Below the pieces are notes generated by a model, which saw only the letters and a program-made list of their open reading frames with translations, did no database searches and was not told the origin of the DNA. Shown here one piece after another: positions 33,328 through 42,973 of a stretch of DNA of 64,000 nt. The position numbers and the translations under genes are program-made. Position 1 is the first letter of the stretch; the number at the start of each line of letters is the position of its first letter. Source of the stretch: Hyphomicrobium sp. NDB2Meth4 (GTDB lineage: Bacteria > Pseudomonadota > Alphaproteobacteria > Rhizobiales > Hyphomicrobiaceae); NCBI RefSeq assembly GCF_900117445.1, contig NZ_FPEJ01000001.1:920501-984500 (forward strand), read 5' to 3'.

Positions 33328-34290
33328 GTGAGCTTTCCCTTGTCCCCAGGCACGCGCAACAGCCTGCGCCAGATTGCGCTGGCTCTGCGGAGCAGCGGCG
33401 ATCCTGGGGCCGGCAATCACCCAGTTGCGGCACTCCTGCTCGTCACCGCCTCCATGGCCCTCCTCGTCGGGATTGCAGCCGTTGCGCGCAGTGCGGCGCT
33501 GTCCGGCGTAGACCCACTGCAGATCATGTTCTTTCGCAACTTTTTCTGCGTCGTGTTGATGCTGCCGCTGCTCTGGCGTCGCGGCGCATCCCTCGTGCGC
33601 ACGAAGCAGCCAAAGCTGTACGCCTTTCGCGTCGCGGTCAGCTTCGTCGCCATGCTCTCCTATTTCGAGGCGCTGGCCTTGCTTCCGATGGCCGAGGTTA
33701 CCGCCATCGGCTTCCTTGCTCCGTTGTTCGGGGCGCTGTTCGCGATTTTCCTTCTCGGCGAATACGTCGGCCTGGACCGGTGGGCCGCACTGTTTACCGG
33801 CTTCCTCGGTGCCATGATCATGCTGCGGCCGAGCGGCACGGCTTTCGGTCCGGGCCAGATCGCAGCGCTGGTATGGGCTCTATCGATGGGCCTGATCGGT
33901 CCTCTCATTAAGCAACTGACGGAATCGGATGACGCAGACCGCATAGTCTTCATCACCAACCTTGTTTCGGTCCCGCTTTCGATCATCCCGGCGCTTTGGG
34001 TGTGGTCTTGGCCGCCGCTCGCCGTCTGGCCGCAACTCGTTCTCCTCGGCGTTTTCGCCGTGCTTGGCCACATGACGTTGGTGCGCGGGTTCGCCATTGC
34101 CGATGCGTCGCTGGCAATGACGTTCAATTTCAGCCGGCTGCCGTTTTCGGTCCTTGTCGGCTATCTGGTTTTTGGCGAGCTGATCGACGGCCGGACCTGG
34201 GTGGGCGCTATCGTCATTTTCGCTGCGTCGGTTTTCGTGACGCACCGGGAATCTCGATTAGCAAGAAATACTCTTTCCTCGCAGGAATAG
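33328..34290 (+). CDS. EamA/DMT-family transporter
   Basis: An approximately 320-residue drug/metabolite transporter with ten hydrophobic helices arranged as two EamA repeats (about residues 30-160 and 175-310). The EamA-like loop FLLGEYVGLDRW closes the first repeat and FGELIDGRTW the second. The substrate is unknown; the family exports amino acids, nucleotides or metabolites. The GTG start is a guess: it lacks a clear ribosome-binding site, and the open frame extends further upstream. Confidence 0.85.
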   Translation: MSFPLSPGTRNSLRQIALALRSSGDPGAGNHPVAALLLVTASMALLVGIAAVARSAALSGVDPLQIMFFRNFFCVVLMLPLLWRRGASLVRTKQPKLYAFRVAVSFVAMLSYFEALALLPMAEVTAIGFLAPLFGALFAIFLLGEYVGLDRWAALFTGFLGAMIMLRPSGTAFGPGQIAALVWALSMGLIGPLIKQLTESDDADRIVFITNLVSVPLSIIPALWVWSWPPLAVWPQLVLLGVFAVLGHMTLVRGFAIADASLAMTFNFSRLPFSVLVGYLVFGELIDGRTWVGAIVIFAASVFVTHRESRLARNTLSSQE

Positions 34291-34469
34291 AGCCAGTGGG
34301 GCATTCGCACATTTGCAGAGTTTGGCTTGCCTGATGTGACGGTTCCACGCTGTTCAAACACTTGCGCGCGGAGTTTGAACCGACAATATCGGCGCGCGAA
34401 TTATCAGCCGGCTCCGAGTGCGGTCCGTCGGGGGCAGCCAATAAGAGCACGTTTGGGAGGAACCCGTCC

Positions 34470-36146
34470 TTGACCATCAAGTCCGACATTGAGATTGCGC
34501 GCGCCGCGACCATGAAGCCGATCACGGAGGTGGCCGCCAAGATCGGCATCTCCGCCGATGCGCTCGTCCCCTATGGCCACACCAAGGCGAAGGTCTCGTT
34601 CAAGCACATCGACAGCTTGAAGGACGCCAAGGACGGCAAGCTCATTCTCGTCACCGCCATCAGCCCCACGCCCGCCGGCGAAGGCAAGACGACGACCACG
34701 GTTGGCCTCGGCGACGGCCTCAACCGCATCGGCAAGAAGGCCATGATGTGCCTGCGCGAGCCTTCTCTCGGGCCGTGCTTCGGCGTCAAGGGCGGTGCGG
34801 CCGGCGGCGGCTACGCGCAGGTCGTGCCGATGGAGGACATCAACCTCCACTTCACAGGCGACTTCCATGCCATTACCTCGGCGCACAATCTTCTGTCGGC
34901 GCTGATCGACAATCATATCTACTGGGGCAACAGCCTCGGCTTCGACACCCGTCGCGTCGCCTGGCGCCGTGTGCTCGACATGAACGACCGCGCGCTGCGC
35001 GAGATCACCAACTCGCTCGGTGGTGTCGCCAACGGCTTCCCGCGCACTGACGGCTTCGACATCACCGTCGCATCAGAGGTCATGGCGATCCTTTGCCTCG
35101 CACTCGACCTCAAGGATCTTGAGCGCCGCCTCGGCAATATCATTGTCGGCTACACGCGCGACAAGTCGCCGATCCGTGCGCGCGAGTTGAAGGCTGATGG
35201 CGCCATGACGGTCCTGCTCAAGGACGCGATGATGCCGAACCTCGTGCAGACGCTGGAGAACAACCCCGTGTTCATCCACGGTGGCCCGTTCGCCAACATC
35301 GCCCACGGCTGCAACTCGGTTCTGGCCACGAAGTCGGCTCTGAAGCTGGCTGACTACGTCGTCACCGAAGCGGGCTTCGGCGCCGATCTCGGTGCCGAGA
35401 AGTTCTTCGACATCAAGTGCCGCAAGGCAGGTCTCGCGCCGGCAGCCGCCGTCGTCGTCGCCACCGTTCGTGCCCTCAAGATGCACGGCGGCGTGGCCAA
35501 GGATAACCTGAAGAACGAGAACGTGCTCGCGGTGAACAAAGGCTGCGAGAACCTGAAGCGCCACCTCGAGAACATGGCGAAGTTCGGCGTGCCGGTTGCC
35601 GTCGCCATCAACAAGTTCGTCACCGACACCGATGCGGAGCTGGAAGAAGTAAAGAAGGCCGCCGAGAGCCTTGGCGCCAAGGCCTTCGTGTGCACGCATT
35701 GGTCGGACGGCGGCGCCGGTACCGAAGACCTGGCCCGTCACATCGTCGAGCTGACCGACACGACGCCGTCGAACTTCAAGCCGCTGTACGCCGATAACGT
35801 CTCGCTGCGCGACAAGGTCAAGACCATCGCTACCGAGATCTATCGCGCCTCCGACATCGCTTGCGATGCATCCGTCGAGACGGCGTTCAAGGATCTCGAG
35901 GCCGCCGGCTTCGGCAACCTTCCGGTGTGCATGGCGAAGACGCAGTACTCGTTCTCGACGGACCCCAGCAAGCGCGGCGCCCCGACGGGCCACGTCGTGC
36001 CGGTTCGCGAGCTGCGTTTGTCGGCCGGCGCCGAGTTCGTGGTCGTCATCACGGGTGAGATCATGACCATGCCTGGTCTGCCGCGTGTGCCGGCAGCTGA
36101 GGCTATCCGCCTCAATGCCGACGGCCAGATCGAAGGTTTGTTCTAA
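34470..36146 (+). CDS. ftfL: Formate-tetrahydrofolate ligase
   Basis: A 558-residue ligase that makes 10-formyl-THF from formate, THF and ATP, carrying one-carbon units into the serine cycle. It has [18 protein letters not shown] (P-loop, about residues 65-85), [18 protein letters not shown] near 100, [21 protein letters not shown] near 300 and [28 protein letters not shown] near the end. The start is TTG at 34470, chosen because GGGAGGA lies about 9 nt upstream and the resulting length is typical; ATG starts in the frame would be much too long or too short. It is a single-gene unit. Confidence 0.95.
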   Translation: MTIKSDIEIARAATMKPITEVAAKIGISADALVPYGHTKAKVSFKHIDSLKDAKDGKLILVTAISPTPAGEGKTTTTVGLGDGLNRIGKKAMMCLREPSLGPCFGVKGGAAGGGYAQVVPMEDINLHFTGDFHAITSAHNLLSALIDNHIYWGNSLGFDTRRVAWRRVLDMNDRALREITNSLGGVANGFPRTDGFDITVASEVMAILCLALDLKDLERRLGNIIVGYTRDKSPIRARELKADGAMTVLLKDAMMPNLVQTLENNPVFIHGGPFANIAHGCNSVLATKSALKLADYVVTEAGFGADLGAEKFFDIKCRKAGLAPAAAVVVATVRALKMHGGVAKDNLKNENVLAVNKGCENLKRHLENMAKFGVPVAVAINKFVTDTDAELEEVKKAAESLGAKAFVCTHWSDGGAGTEDLARHIVELTDTTPSNFKPLYADNVSLRDKVKTIATEIYRASDIACDASVETAFKDLEAAGFGNLPVCMAKTQYSFSTDPSKRGAPTGHVVPVRELRLSAGAEFVVVITGEIMTMPGLPRVPAAEAIRLNADGQIEGLF

Positions 36147-36279
36147 CCCGAGGATTTCCAAGGGTCCGCTATAAGCAGTCCGCCCCAGTTGCTCTCTATC
36201 AAGGCAAATGCTCGCGTTTCAGGCAGTGTTCTTTGTACGATTTGCTGCCACTTTTCCTGGAATACGGGCATGATGCAGC

Positions 36280-37761
36280 TTGGTTTGGCAATTGGGGCGG
36301 AAGTTGCAGCAGCAGGAACAGACGTCGGTCAAAGCCACGCAGGCGCTCCGCAAGGCTTTCGATGAAATGAACGGCACCGGTGACGGTGTCCGCGCGCCAT
36401 ACAATGCAGTGTCCGAGTGGCTCGGCACGCAGAAGCTGGAAGACCTCAAGCAAAAGCTGCTTGAGGCAGAAACGATGTTTCGCCGGACCGGCATCACGTT
36501 TGCCGTCTACGGCAAGGAAGAGGCCGCTGAACGCCTCATTCCCTTCGACATCATCCCGAGGATCATCTCCGGCCCCGAATGGCGTCGTCTGACGGCCGGC
36601 ATTGAGCAGCGCGTTCGCGCACTCAACGCCTTCATGTACGACATTTATCATCGCCAGGAGATCATCAAGGCCGGCAAGATTCCCGAAGAGCTTGTCGTCG
36701 GCAACTCGGCATTCGTTCCTGAAATGATGGGCGTCGAGCCACCACTCGGCATCTATAGCCACATCATCGGCATCGACATCGTGCGCACCTCCGAGAATGA
36801 CTTCTTCGTTCTGGAGGACAACACGCGTACCCCCTCGGGCGTGTCCTACATGCTCGAGAACCGGGAAACGATGATGCACATGTTCCCGGATCTCTTCGCG
36901 CGCAATCGCGTTGCGCCCGTCGACGACTATCCCGAGAACCTGTTGAAGACGCTCGCGAGCGTCGCCCCACGCGGCCTCGAAGGCGAGCCGACGATCGCCC
37001 TGCTGACGCCCGGCCAGTACAACAGCGCCTACTTCGAGCATTCATTCCTCGCCGACCAGATGGGCGTCGAACTTGTCGAAGGCCACGATCTGGTTGTGCT
37101 CGACGGCAGTCTGCAAATGAAGACCACGCAGGGTCTTCGCCGCATCGACGTCCTCTACCGCCGCATTGACGACGACTTCCTCGATCCGCTGGTGTTCCGT
37201 TCCGACTCTGTCCTGGGCGTGCCCGGCCTCTTCGATCTCTACCGTGCCGGCCGCGTGACCATCGTCAACGCTCCGGGCGGCGGCATCGCCGACGACAAGG
37301 CGATCTACAGCTACATTCCTGAGATCATAAAGTTCTACACCGGCCGGGCGCCGATCCTTCAGAACGTGCCGACCTACAACTGCCGCAAGCCCGACGACTT
37401 CAAGTATGTGCTCGAGCACCTGCCCGAACTCGTCGTGAAGGAAGTGCACGGCTCCGGAGGCTACGGCATGCTCGTTGGCCCCACGGCGTCCAAGGCCGAG
37501 ATCGAGGCATTCAGGGCTAAGCTCGTGGCCAACGCCACCAACTACATCGCCCAGCCTACCCTCGCGCTGTCGACCTGCCCCACGCTCGTCGATACCGGGG
37601 TGGCGCCCCGTCACCTCGATCTCCGACCCTTCGTCCTCTTTGGCGATGAAGTGCGCCTCAGCGCCGGCGGACTGACCCGCGTTGCGCTGCAGGCGGGCTC
37701 GCTCGTCGTCAACTCCAGCCAGGGCGGCGGGACGAAGGACACCTGGGTTCTTCAGGACTGA
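36280..37761 (+). CDS. Circularly permuted ATP-grasp protein (DUF404/407)
   Basis: A 493-residue member of the circularly permuted type 2 ATP-grasp family, which probably forms amide or peptide bonds using ATP. It has the typical RTGITFAVYGKEEAAERLIPFDIIPRII, IGIDIVRTSENDFFVLEDNTRTPSGVSYMLENR near residue 165, and LPELVVKEVHGSGGYGMLVGP near 385. The start is uncertain: TTG at 36280 or 36304, or ATG at 36367. It is the first of four genes conserved together in many proteobacteria, ending with the proteasome-like Anbu; the real function of the set is unknown. Confidence 0.9.
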   Translation: MVWQLGRKLQQQEQTSVKATQALRKAFDEMNGTGDGVRAPYNAVSEWLGTQKLEDLKQKLLEAETMFRRTGITFAVYGKEEAAERLIPFDIIPRIISGPEWRRLTAGIEQRVRALNAFMYDIYHRQEIIKAGKIPEELVVGNSAFVPEMMGVEPPLGIYSHIIGIDIVRTSENDFFVLEDNTRTPSGVSYMLENRETMMHMFPDLFARNRVAPVDDYPENLLKTLASVAPRGLEGEPTIALLTPGQYNSAYFEHSFLADQMGVELVEGHDLVVLDGSLQMKTTQGLRRIDVLYRRIDDDFLDPLVFRSDSVLGVPGLFDLYRAGRVTIVNAPGGGIADDKAIYSYIPEIIKFYTGRAPILQNVPTYNCRKPDDFKYVLEHLPELVVKEVHGSGGYGMLVGPTASKAEIEAFRAKLVANATNYIAQPTLALSTCPTLVDTGVAPRHLDLRPFVLFGDEVRLSAGGLTRVALQAGSLVVNSSQGGGTKDTWVLQD

Positions 37762-37791
37762 CAACAGGCATCAAACAGGCGCTCACATCGC

Positions 37792-38739
37792 ATGCTAGGA
37801 CGGACGGCCAACGACCTTTATTGGCTGGCGCGCTACGTAGAGCGGGCCGAGAACATGGCTCGCCTCACCGAGGTCGGCTATCGCATTGTCCTGTTGCCGC
37901 GCGACGGCGACGGGACACACGAGGAATGGCGCTCGACGCTTTCAAGCGCCGGCTGCGCGCAGGGCTACTTCTCGAAGTTCGAGACGCTCAACACCCGCGA
38001 CGTCATCAACTATCTGCTGTTCGACTTCTCCAATCCCTCGAGCGTCAAGTCGTGTCTTGCTGCCGCGCGCCGCAACGGGCGCGCCCAGCGAACCTCACTC
38101 ACGCGCGATATGTGGGAGAGCCTCAACGCGGCTTGGATCGAGTTCTCCAACATAAATCCTGCGAACATTACCGCGGGAGAGTTGCCGCGCGTGCTCGACT
38201 GGGTGCGCTCGCGCTCGGCGCTCTACCGCGGCGCGCTGCTCAACACGATCCTGCGTAACGATACCTTCTTCTTCAGCCAGCTCGGCACCTTCCTCGAACG
38301 CGCCGACAACACCGCCCGCATCCTCGACGTGAAGTATTACGTGCTGCTGCCGCAGATCGAGATGGTTGGTGGCGGCGTTGACGCTGTGCAGTGGGGCGCT
38401 ATCCTGCGGTCGGTGTCTGCCCACCGTAGCTACCGCTGGGTTTACAAGGAAAACTACAAGCCTTGGCGCATCGCCGAGTACTTGATCCTGAACCAGGCCA
38501 TGCCCCGTTCGCTGCGTTCTTGCTACGACGAGATCAACATTGCGCTCAGCGATCTCGCCAACCTTTACGGGGAGCGCTCCGTGTGCCACGAGACTGCTGC
38601 CGGTACGCGCAATCTCCTGTCGAGCGGCAATATTGACGACATCTTCCAGTCTGGTTTGCACGAATTCATCGAGGACTTCATCATCCGCAACAACCGGCTC
38701 GGCAACGACGTTGCCGAGGTCTACCACTTTAACGGTTGA
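37792..38739 (+). CDS. Alpha-E domain protein
   Basis: A 315-residue helical protein of the Alpha-E superfamily, recognised by MLGRTANDLYWLARYVERAENMARL at the start, the FFFSQLGTFLERADNTARILDVKYY repeat near residue 165, and the C-terminal RNNRLGNDVAEVYHFN. It occurs almost only beside the permuted ATP-grasp protein, here 30 bp downstream of it, and probably works with it in an undefined peptide-linked modification. The catalytic activity is unknown. Confidence 0.92.
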   Translation: MLGRTANDLYWLARYVERAENMARLTEVGYRIVLLPRDGDGTHEEWRSTLSSAGCAQGYFSKFETLNTRDVINYLLFDFSNPSSVKSCLAAARRNGRAQRTSLTRDMWESLNAAWIEFSNINPANITAGELPRVLDWVRSRSALYRGALLNTILRNDTFFFSQLGTFLERADNTARILDVKYYVLLPQIEMVGGGVDAVQWGAILRSVSAHRSYRWVYKENYKPWRIAEYLILNQAMPRSLRSCYDEINIALSDLANLYGERSVCHETAAGTRNLLSSGNIDDIFQSGLHEFIEDFIIRNNRLGNDVAEVYHFNG

Positions 38740-38751
38740 TGGGGTCGCCAC

Positions 38752-39567
38752 GTGCTCGTCTCAATTGGTCATGTCACGCGCTACGCCTACGCGACGCCTG
38801 CAAGCTACAGCATCCACACGCTGCGCATGACGCCGCCGAGCTTCGAAGGGCAGAAGGTGGTGAGCTGGCGCGTGGAGATGCCCGAGATCGATCGCGCGCT
38901 GCGCTACCGAGACGCGTTCGGGAACGTCTGCCATCTCGTCTCCATCCCTTATTCGCACACGCAGTTGGCGATTATCGCCCGTGGCACTGTCGAAACTCAG
39001 GATAAGTCTGGCTTCGTGCGTGGTCTCACCGAGGTGTCGCCGATCCGCATTTTCCGGCGTCAGACGGCCAAGACCGAGCCGGATCAGGCCATTGCCGACA
39101 TCGTGGCAGGGCTCAAGTCCGAGGATCGAATCGACCGCTTGCACGAGCTGATGCAAGTCATTGGCGAGCGTGTGGAGTACGTCGTGGGTGCGACCAACGC
39201 CCACACCAGCGCCACGGAGGCGCTGAGCGACGGCCGTGGCGTCTGCCAGGATCACGCGCACATTTTCATCTCCGCAGCGCGGCTCATGGGACTGCCGGCA
39301 CGCTACATCAGCGGCTACTTCGTCACCGGTGAAGAGCTGGCCTCAGAGGCCCAGCACGCTTGGGCTGAGGCATATATCGACGGTCTTGGCTGGCTGGGCT
39401 TCGATCCCGCTAACCAACTTTGCCCGACAGACCGTTACATCCGTCTGGCCACCGGTCTCGACGCCGGCTCCGCCGCCCCGATCACCGGGAACCGCCGCGG
39501 TGGCATGGACGAGGTTCTTGACGTCTTCGTTGAAGTCCAGCAGCAAAGCAGCGCCCAGCAGCAATAG
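38752..39567 (+). CDS. Transglutaminase-like cysteine protease
   Basis: A 271-residue protein with the bacterial transglutaminase-like N-terminal domain (about 3-95) and a papain-like transglutaminase core. The catalytic residues are Cys165 in GRGVCQDHAH, His202 in AQHAWAEAYI and Asp218 in LGFDPAN. It probably hydrolyses or transfers an amide bond; a role in processing the product of the ATP-grasp enzyme is inferred. It is 12 bp after the Alpha-E gene and 54 bp before the Anbu gene. Confidence 0.92.
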   Translation: MLVSIGHVTRYAYATPASYSIHTLRMTPPSFEGQKVVSWRVEMPEIDRALRYRDAFGNVCHLVSIPYSHTQLAIIARGTVETQDKSGFVRGLTEVSPIRIFRRQTAKTEPDQAIADIVAGLKSEDRIDRLHELMQVIGERVEYVVGATNAHTSATEALSDGRGVCQDHAHIFISAARLMGLPARYISGYFVTGEELASEAQHAWAEAYIDGLGWLGFDPANQLCPTDRYIRLATGLDAGSAAPITGNRRGGMDEVLDVFVEVQQQSSAQQQ

Positions 39568-39621
39568 AGCCCCCGATCGGGGCCCACCGGGCGCTTTTAA
39601 GTTTGGACTGGGGACGAAGAG

Positions 39622-40359
39622 ATGACTTACTGCGTGGCCCTGCGGCTCAACCGCGGGCTGGTATTCGCCGCCGACACACGCACCAACGCTGGCGTCGACA
39701 ACATCGCTCAGTTCCGTAAGGTCCACACTTGGCGCAAGCAGGGTGAGCGCGTGCTCGTCCTTCTCACCGCCGGCAATCTTTCTCTGACGCAGTCGGTCGT
39801 CAGCCTGCTCAACGAGCAGATCGCCGAGAGCGAGAAAGAGCCCGAGGCGGTCAACCTGTTCAACATTCCTTCGATGTACCGCGCCGCGCGCCACGTCGGC
39901 GACGCCGTGCGTGCCATTCGCGCCATTGATGGCCCCGCCCTCGAAGCCTCGAAGACCGGATTCACCGGCTCGTTCATCCTCGGTGGCCAGATCGGTGATG
40001 AGCCCCCGCGTCTGTTCCAGATCTATTCTGAGGGCAACTTCATCGAGGCGACGGACGAGACGCCTTTCTTTCAGATTGGCGAGCACAAGTACGGCAAACC
40101 GATTCTTGATCGCGTTGCCCAGCCCACCATGCGCCTCGGCGAGGCTGCCAAGCTGATCTTGCTCAGCTTCGACTCCACCCTTCGCTCCAACCTCTCCGTC
40201 GGCATGCCGATCGATATTGTGCTCTACGAGCGAGACAGCCTCGACCTGCGCCGGGAAAAGCGCATCTACCAGGACGATGAGTATTTCAAGAATCTGTCAC
40301 ACGCCTGGTCCGATGCCTTGCGCGAGGCATTCACCAAAATCGAGGAATTCGACGTCTAA
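39622..40359 (+). CDS. anbu: Anbu, proteasome-beta-subunit-like peptidase
   Basis: A 245-residue Ntn-hydrolase of the Anbu group, a bacterial relative of HslV and the 20S beta subunit. The N-terminus is MTYCVALRLNRGLVFAADTRTNAGVDNI: after removal of Met, Thr2 is the nucleophile, and the Asp/Lys positions of the family follow (ADTRTNAG, RKVHTW). The family self-assembles into rings or helical particles; its substrate is unknown. Its position after the ATP-grasp, Alpha-E and transglutaminase genes is the conserved arrangement and suggests that all four act on one peptide-like compound. Confidence 0.93.
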   Translation: MTYCVALRLNRGLVFAADTRTNAGVDNIAQFRKVHTWRKQGERVLVLLTAGNLSLTQSVVSLLNEQIAESEKEPEAVNLFNIPSMYRAARHVGDAVRAIRAIDGPALEASKTGFTGSFILGGQIGDEPPRLFQIYSEGNFIEATDETPFFQIGEHKYGKPILDRVAQPTMRLGEAAKLILLSFDSTLRSNLSVGMPIDIVLYERDSLDLRREKRIYQDDEYFKNLSHAWSDALREAFTKIEEFDV

Positions 40360-40508
40360 GGCGCGCATTTGCCCAGTGGCGGCCGGCAGGAAATGCGATT
40401 ACGCCGCAATTGCCGCCTAACAGCGGCTAGGCTTGCGGTGCCATTTGCTTTGCTCCATGTGGAGCTTCAAAATCTTTTGCCGACAGCTCCAAGCTGGGGG
40501 AGGACAAA

Positions 40509-41858
40509 ATGAACATCTGCATGGTTGGCGCCGGTTACGTCGGCCTCGTTTCCGCAGCCTGTTTTTCAGAGTTCGGTTGGACGGTCACTTGCGTCGATAA
40601 GGACCCGCAGCGCCTCGCCGAACTCAATGCCGGCAAATCGCCCATCTATGAGCCCGGCCTCGACGATCTGATGCAGCGGAACATGCAGGCAGGGCGCCTT
40701 GTGTTCTCCGACAACCTCGGCGCCGCAGCCAAGGATGCCGATGTCATCCTGCTCGCGGTCGGCACGCCGATGCGCCGCGGCGATGGCTACGCCGACCTCT
40801 CTTATGTCTATGCCGCGGTCGACGAGATCGCCCCGCACCTCAACGGTTTTACCGTCATCGTCACCAAGTCCACCGTGCCCGTCGGCACCAGCCGCGAGAT
40901 CGAGAGCCGCCTGCGCTCAGCGCGCCCCGACGCCGAGTTTGCCGTCTGCTCCAATCCTGAGTTCCTGCGTGAAGGCTCCGCCATCGGCGACTTCATGCAT
41001 CCCGATCGTGTTCTCGTCGGCACCGACGATGACCGCGCCGAAGAGATCATGGCACGCCTCTATAAGCCGCTCGCTCTGCGCAGCGCGCCCGTCGTGTTCG
41101 TCGGCCGCGAGTCCGCCGAGCTGGCGAAGTACGCCGCCAACGCGTTCCTCGCGCTCAAGATCAGCTTCATCAACGAGGTGGCCGATCTGTGCGAGCAGGT
41201 TGGTGCCAACGTGCAGGAGGTCGCCTCGGCCATCGGCAAGGACCGCCGCATCGGCGACAAGTTTCTGCATCCCGGCCCTGGCTATGGCGGATCCTGCTTC
41301 CCCAAGGACGTCTCGGCGCTCATTCGCACCGCGCGCGAGCACAAGTCGCCCGTGTCGATCATCGAGCAGGTGCAGCGCGTCAACGACGAGCGCAAGATTT
41401 CCATGGCGCATCGCATTGAGGCCGCGGCTGGCGGCTCCGTGCGCGGCAAGACCATCGCCATCCTCGGCGTGACCTTCAAGCCCAACACCGACGACATGCG
41501 CGATGCGCCGAGCCTCGTGATCGTGCCGATGCTGCAGGAGCGCGGCGCCACCGTGCGCGTCGTCGATCCGCAGGGCCGCAAGCAGGCTGATCCGCTGCTC
41601 CCCGGCGTCGTCTGGTGCGATAACGCGCTTGAGGCGGCTGTCGGCGCCGATGTGCTCGTCACCGTAACCGAGTGGAACGAGTTCCGCGGTCTCGACCTCA
41701 CGGCCGCCAAGGCGAAGATGCGCGGCGATGTGCTCGTCGATCTGCGCAACGTCTATTCGCCAGAGCTGGCTCACGCGGCGGGCTTCCGCTACTGGGCGGT
41801 CGGCCGCAAGTCGGACGATGTCGATCTGGTCCCCGCGCGCGTCGCGCTCAGTGCGTAG
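40509..41858 (+). CDS. ugd: UDP-glucose 6-dehydrogenase
   Basis: A 449-residue NAD-dependent enzyme that oxidises UDP-glucose to UDP-glucuronate for capsule, exopolysaccharide or lipid A sugars. It has the N-terminal Rossmann MVGAGYVGLVSAACF, SNPEFLREGSAI near residue 148, NAFLALKISFINEVADL near 211, and the catalytic Cys263 in GYGGSCFPKD. The length is standard. A GGGGGAGGA ribosome-binding site lies 7 nt before the ATG. Its last 70 bp overlap the convergent ABC membrane-domain gene. Confidence 0.96.
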   Translation: MNICMVGAGYVGLVSAACFSEFGWTVTCVDKDPQRLAELNAGKSPIYEPGLDDLMQRNMQAGRLVFSDNLGAAAKDADVILLAVGTPMRRGDGYADLSYVYAAVDEIAPHLNGFTVIVTKSTVPVGTSREIESRLRSARPDAEFAVCSNPEFLREGSAIGDFMHPDRVLVGTDDDRAEEIMARLYKPLALRSAPVVFVGRESAELAKYAANAFLALKISFINEVADLCEQVGANVQEVASAIGKDRRIGDKFLHPGPGYGGSCFPKDVSALIRTAREHKSPVSIIEQVQRVNDERKISMAHRIEAAAGGSVRGKTIAILGVTFKPNTDDMRDAPSLVIVPMLQERGATVRVVDPQGRKQADPLLPGVVWCDNALEAAVGADVLVTVTEWNEFRGLDLTAAKAKMRGDVLVDLRNVYSPELAHAAGFRYWAVGRKSDDVDLVPARVALSA

Positions 41859-42688
41859 TCGCGGCTCCGCCGCAGCACGATCTTGACCTCGCGGTTTGCC
41901 GCTGGCACCCGCGAGGCCGTTTCCCCAGCCTTATCTGAGCGCGCCAAGCGTATCGCCGCTGCATTCGCAGCGGCGATGTCCCGCCAGTTGAGCGCTAGAA
42001 CTTCGATCGGCCCTATGACGCGCGGGAGCACGATCGCCGCGGCAATCCCTGTCGACCAGCCACATGAGCCGGAAAGCACCAGATAGCCGCCGAGTCCTAA
42101 GGTCGTCGATTGCAGCGCCGGACGTAGCGCCCTGAGTGCTGCCGCGGCATGCAGCTCCCGTTGTGAGCCGCCGGGCGTCTGTCTCTCCCCGGTCGGCCGT
42201 GAAAGCACGGCGCACAGCGCCACCGCGCTGCCCGCTAGAACAGCGAAGCTGCCAAGTAGCGGATGCAGCAGGGTGAGACCGGTAACATAGAGGAGCAGCC
42301 ACGGCGCGTCGCAAATGTCTGCCGGCGCCGCCCCGCGCAGCACACGCGCGATAGCGAAGCGCTCACCGCGGCCACTGAAAAGAACCGCAAGGCGCCGCTC
42401 GGCCCGCCTGCTGCACGCCCCTAACAGAACCTGGCGCCTGAGTTCGACGAACGCGCCGAGCACATACAACCAGGCGGCAGCGCCGGTCAGTGCAAGCAGT
42501 TCGCCCATGCTGCCCCTTGGCAGCACGCGCCCGAACAGGATCAGCGTGTAGGCGGGCCCGGTGAGAGCCAGCACATTGAGCGCCGCCGTGTAGAAGAAAG
42601 CGCTGGCCAGCACCCAGCGTCCGCCGAGCACAGCCACCGCCGCGAGCGCGAAATATCGATATGGGTTCGCAGGTTGGCTGATCGCCAT
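41789..42688 (-). CDS. ABC transporter membrane domain (type I secretion-like) without ATPase
   Basis: A 299-residue protein with several transmembrane helices resembling the PrtD/HlyB-type membrane domain (AALNVLALTGPAYTLILFGRVLPRGS, then RRAERRLAVLFSGRG and APADICDAPWLLLYVTGLTLLHPLLG). No Walker A, signature or Walker B motif follows. The frame ends after a basic tail that is antisense to ugd, so the nucleotide-binding half is missing. It is either a decayed transporter or a stand-alone membrane domain. A GAGGGGG ribosome-binding site supports the start. No membrane-fusion or outer-membrane partner is nearby. Confidence 0.65.
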   Translation of the reverse strand: MAISQPANPYRYFALAAVAVLGGRWVLASAFFYTAALNVLALTGPAYTLILFGRVLPRGSMGELLALTGAAAWLYVLGAFVELRRQVLLGACSRRAERRLAVLFSGRGERFAIARVLRGAAPADICDAPWLLLYVTGLTLLHPLLGSFAVLAGSAVALCAVLSRPTGERQTPGGSQRELHAAAALRALRPALQSTTLGLGGYLVLSGSCGWSTGIAAAIVLPRVIGPIEVLALNWRDIAAANAAAIRLARSDKAGETASRVPAANREVKIVLRRSRDYALSATRAGTRSTSSDLRPTAQ

Positions 42689-42973
42689 TGCCCCCTCGGC
42701 ACCGGCAACGCGCGCATTCGCGAGCTGCATCGCGAGGCGAACAAATCCTTAACAAACAACTAAAGATTGTAGTTTAGGGTGTGTAGTGGTCAAGGGATTT
42801 GTCGCGCCTCGCGGGTGAGAAGCGCCCCCCCGTCATGCCTTCCCGATAAGCTCAAACGCCGTAAGGAAAAAAGCTGTGCGCCCTCGATCAGCGCGCGTCC
42901 GCATGGCATAGATCGATGAAATGGCCGCCAACGGCCCAAAAAACAGCAGCGGAGGGCGAGGGGACACTCGAAG

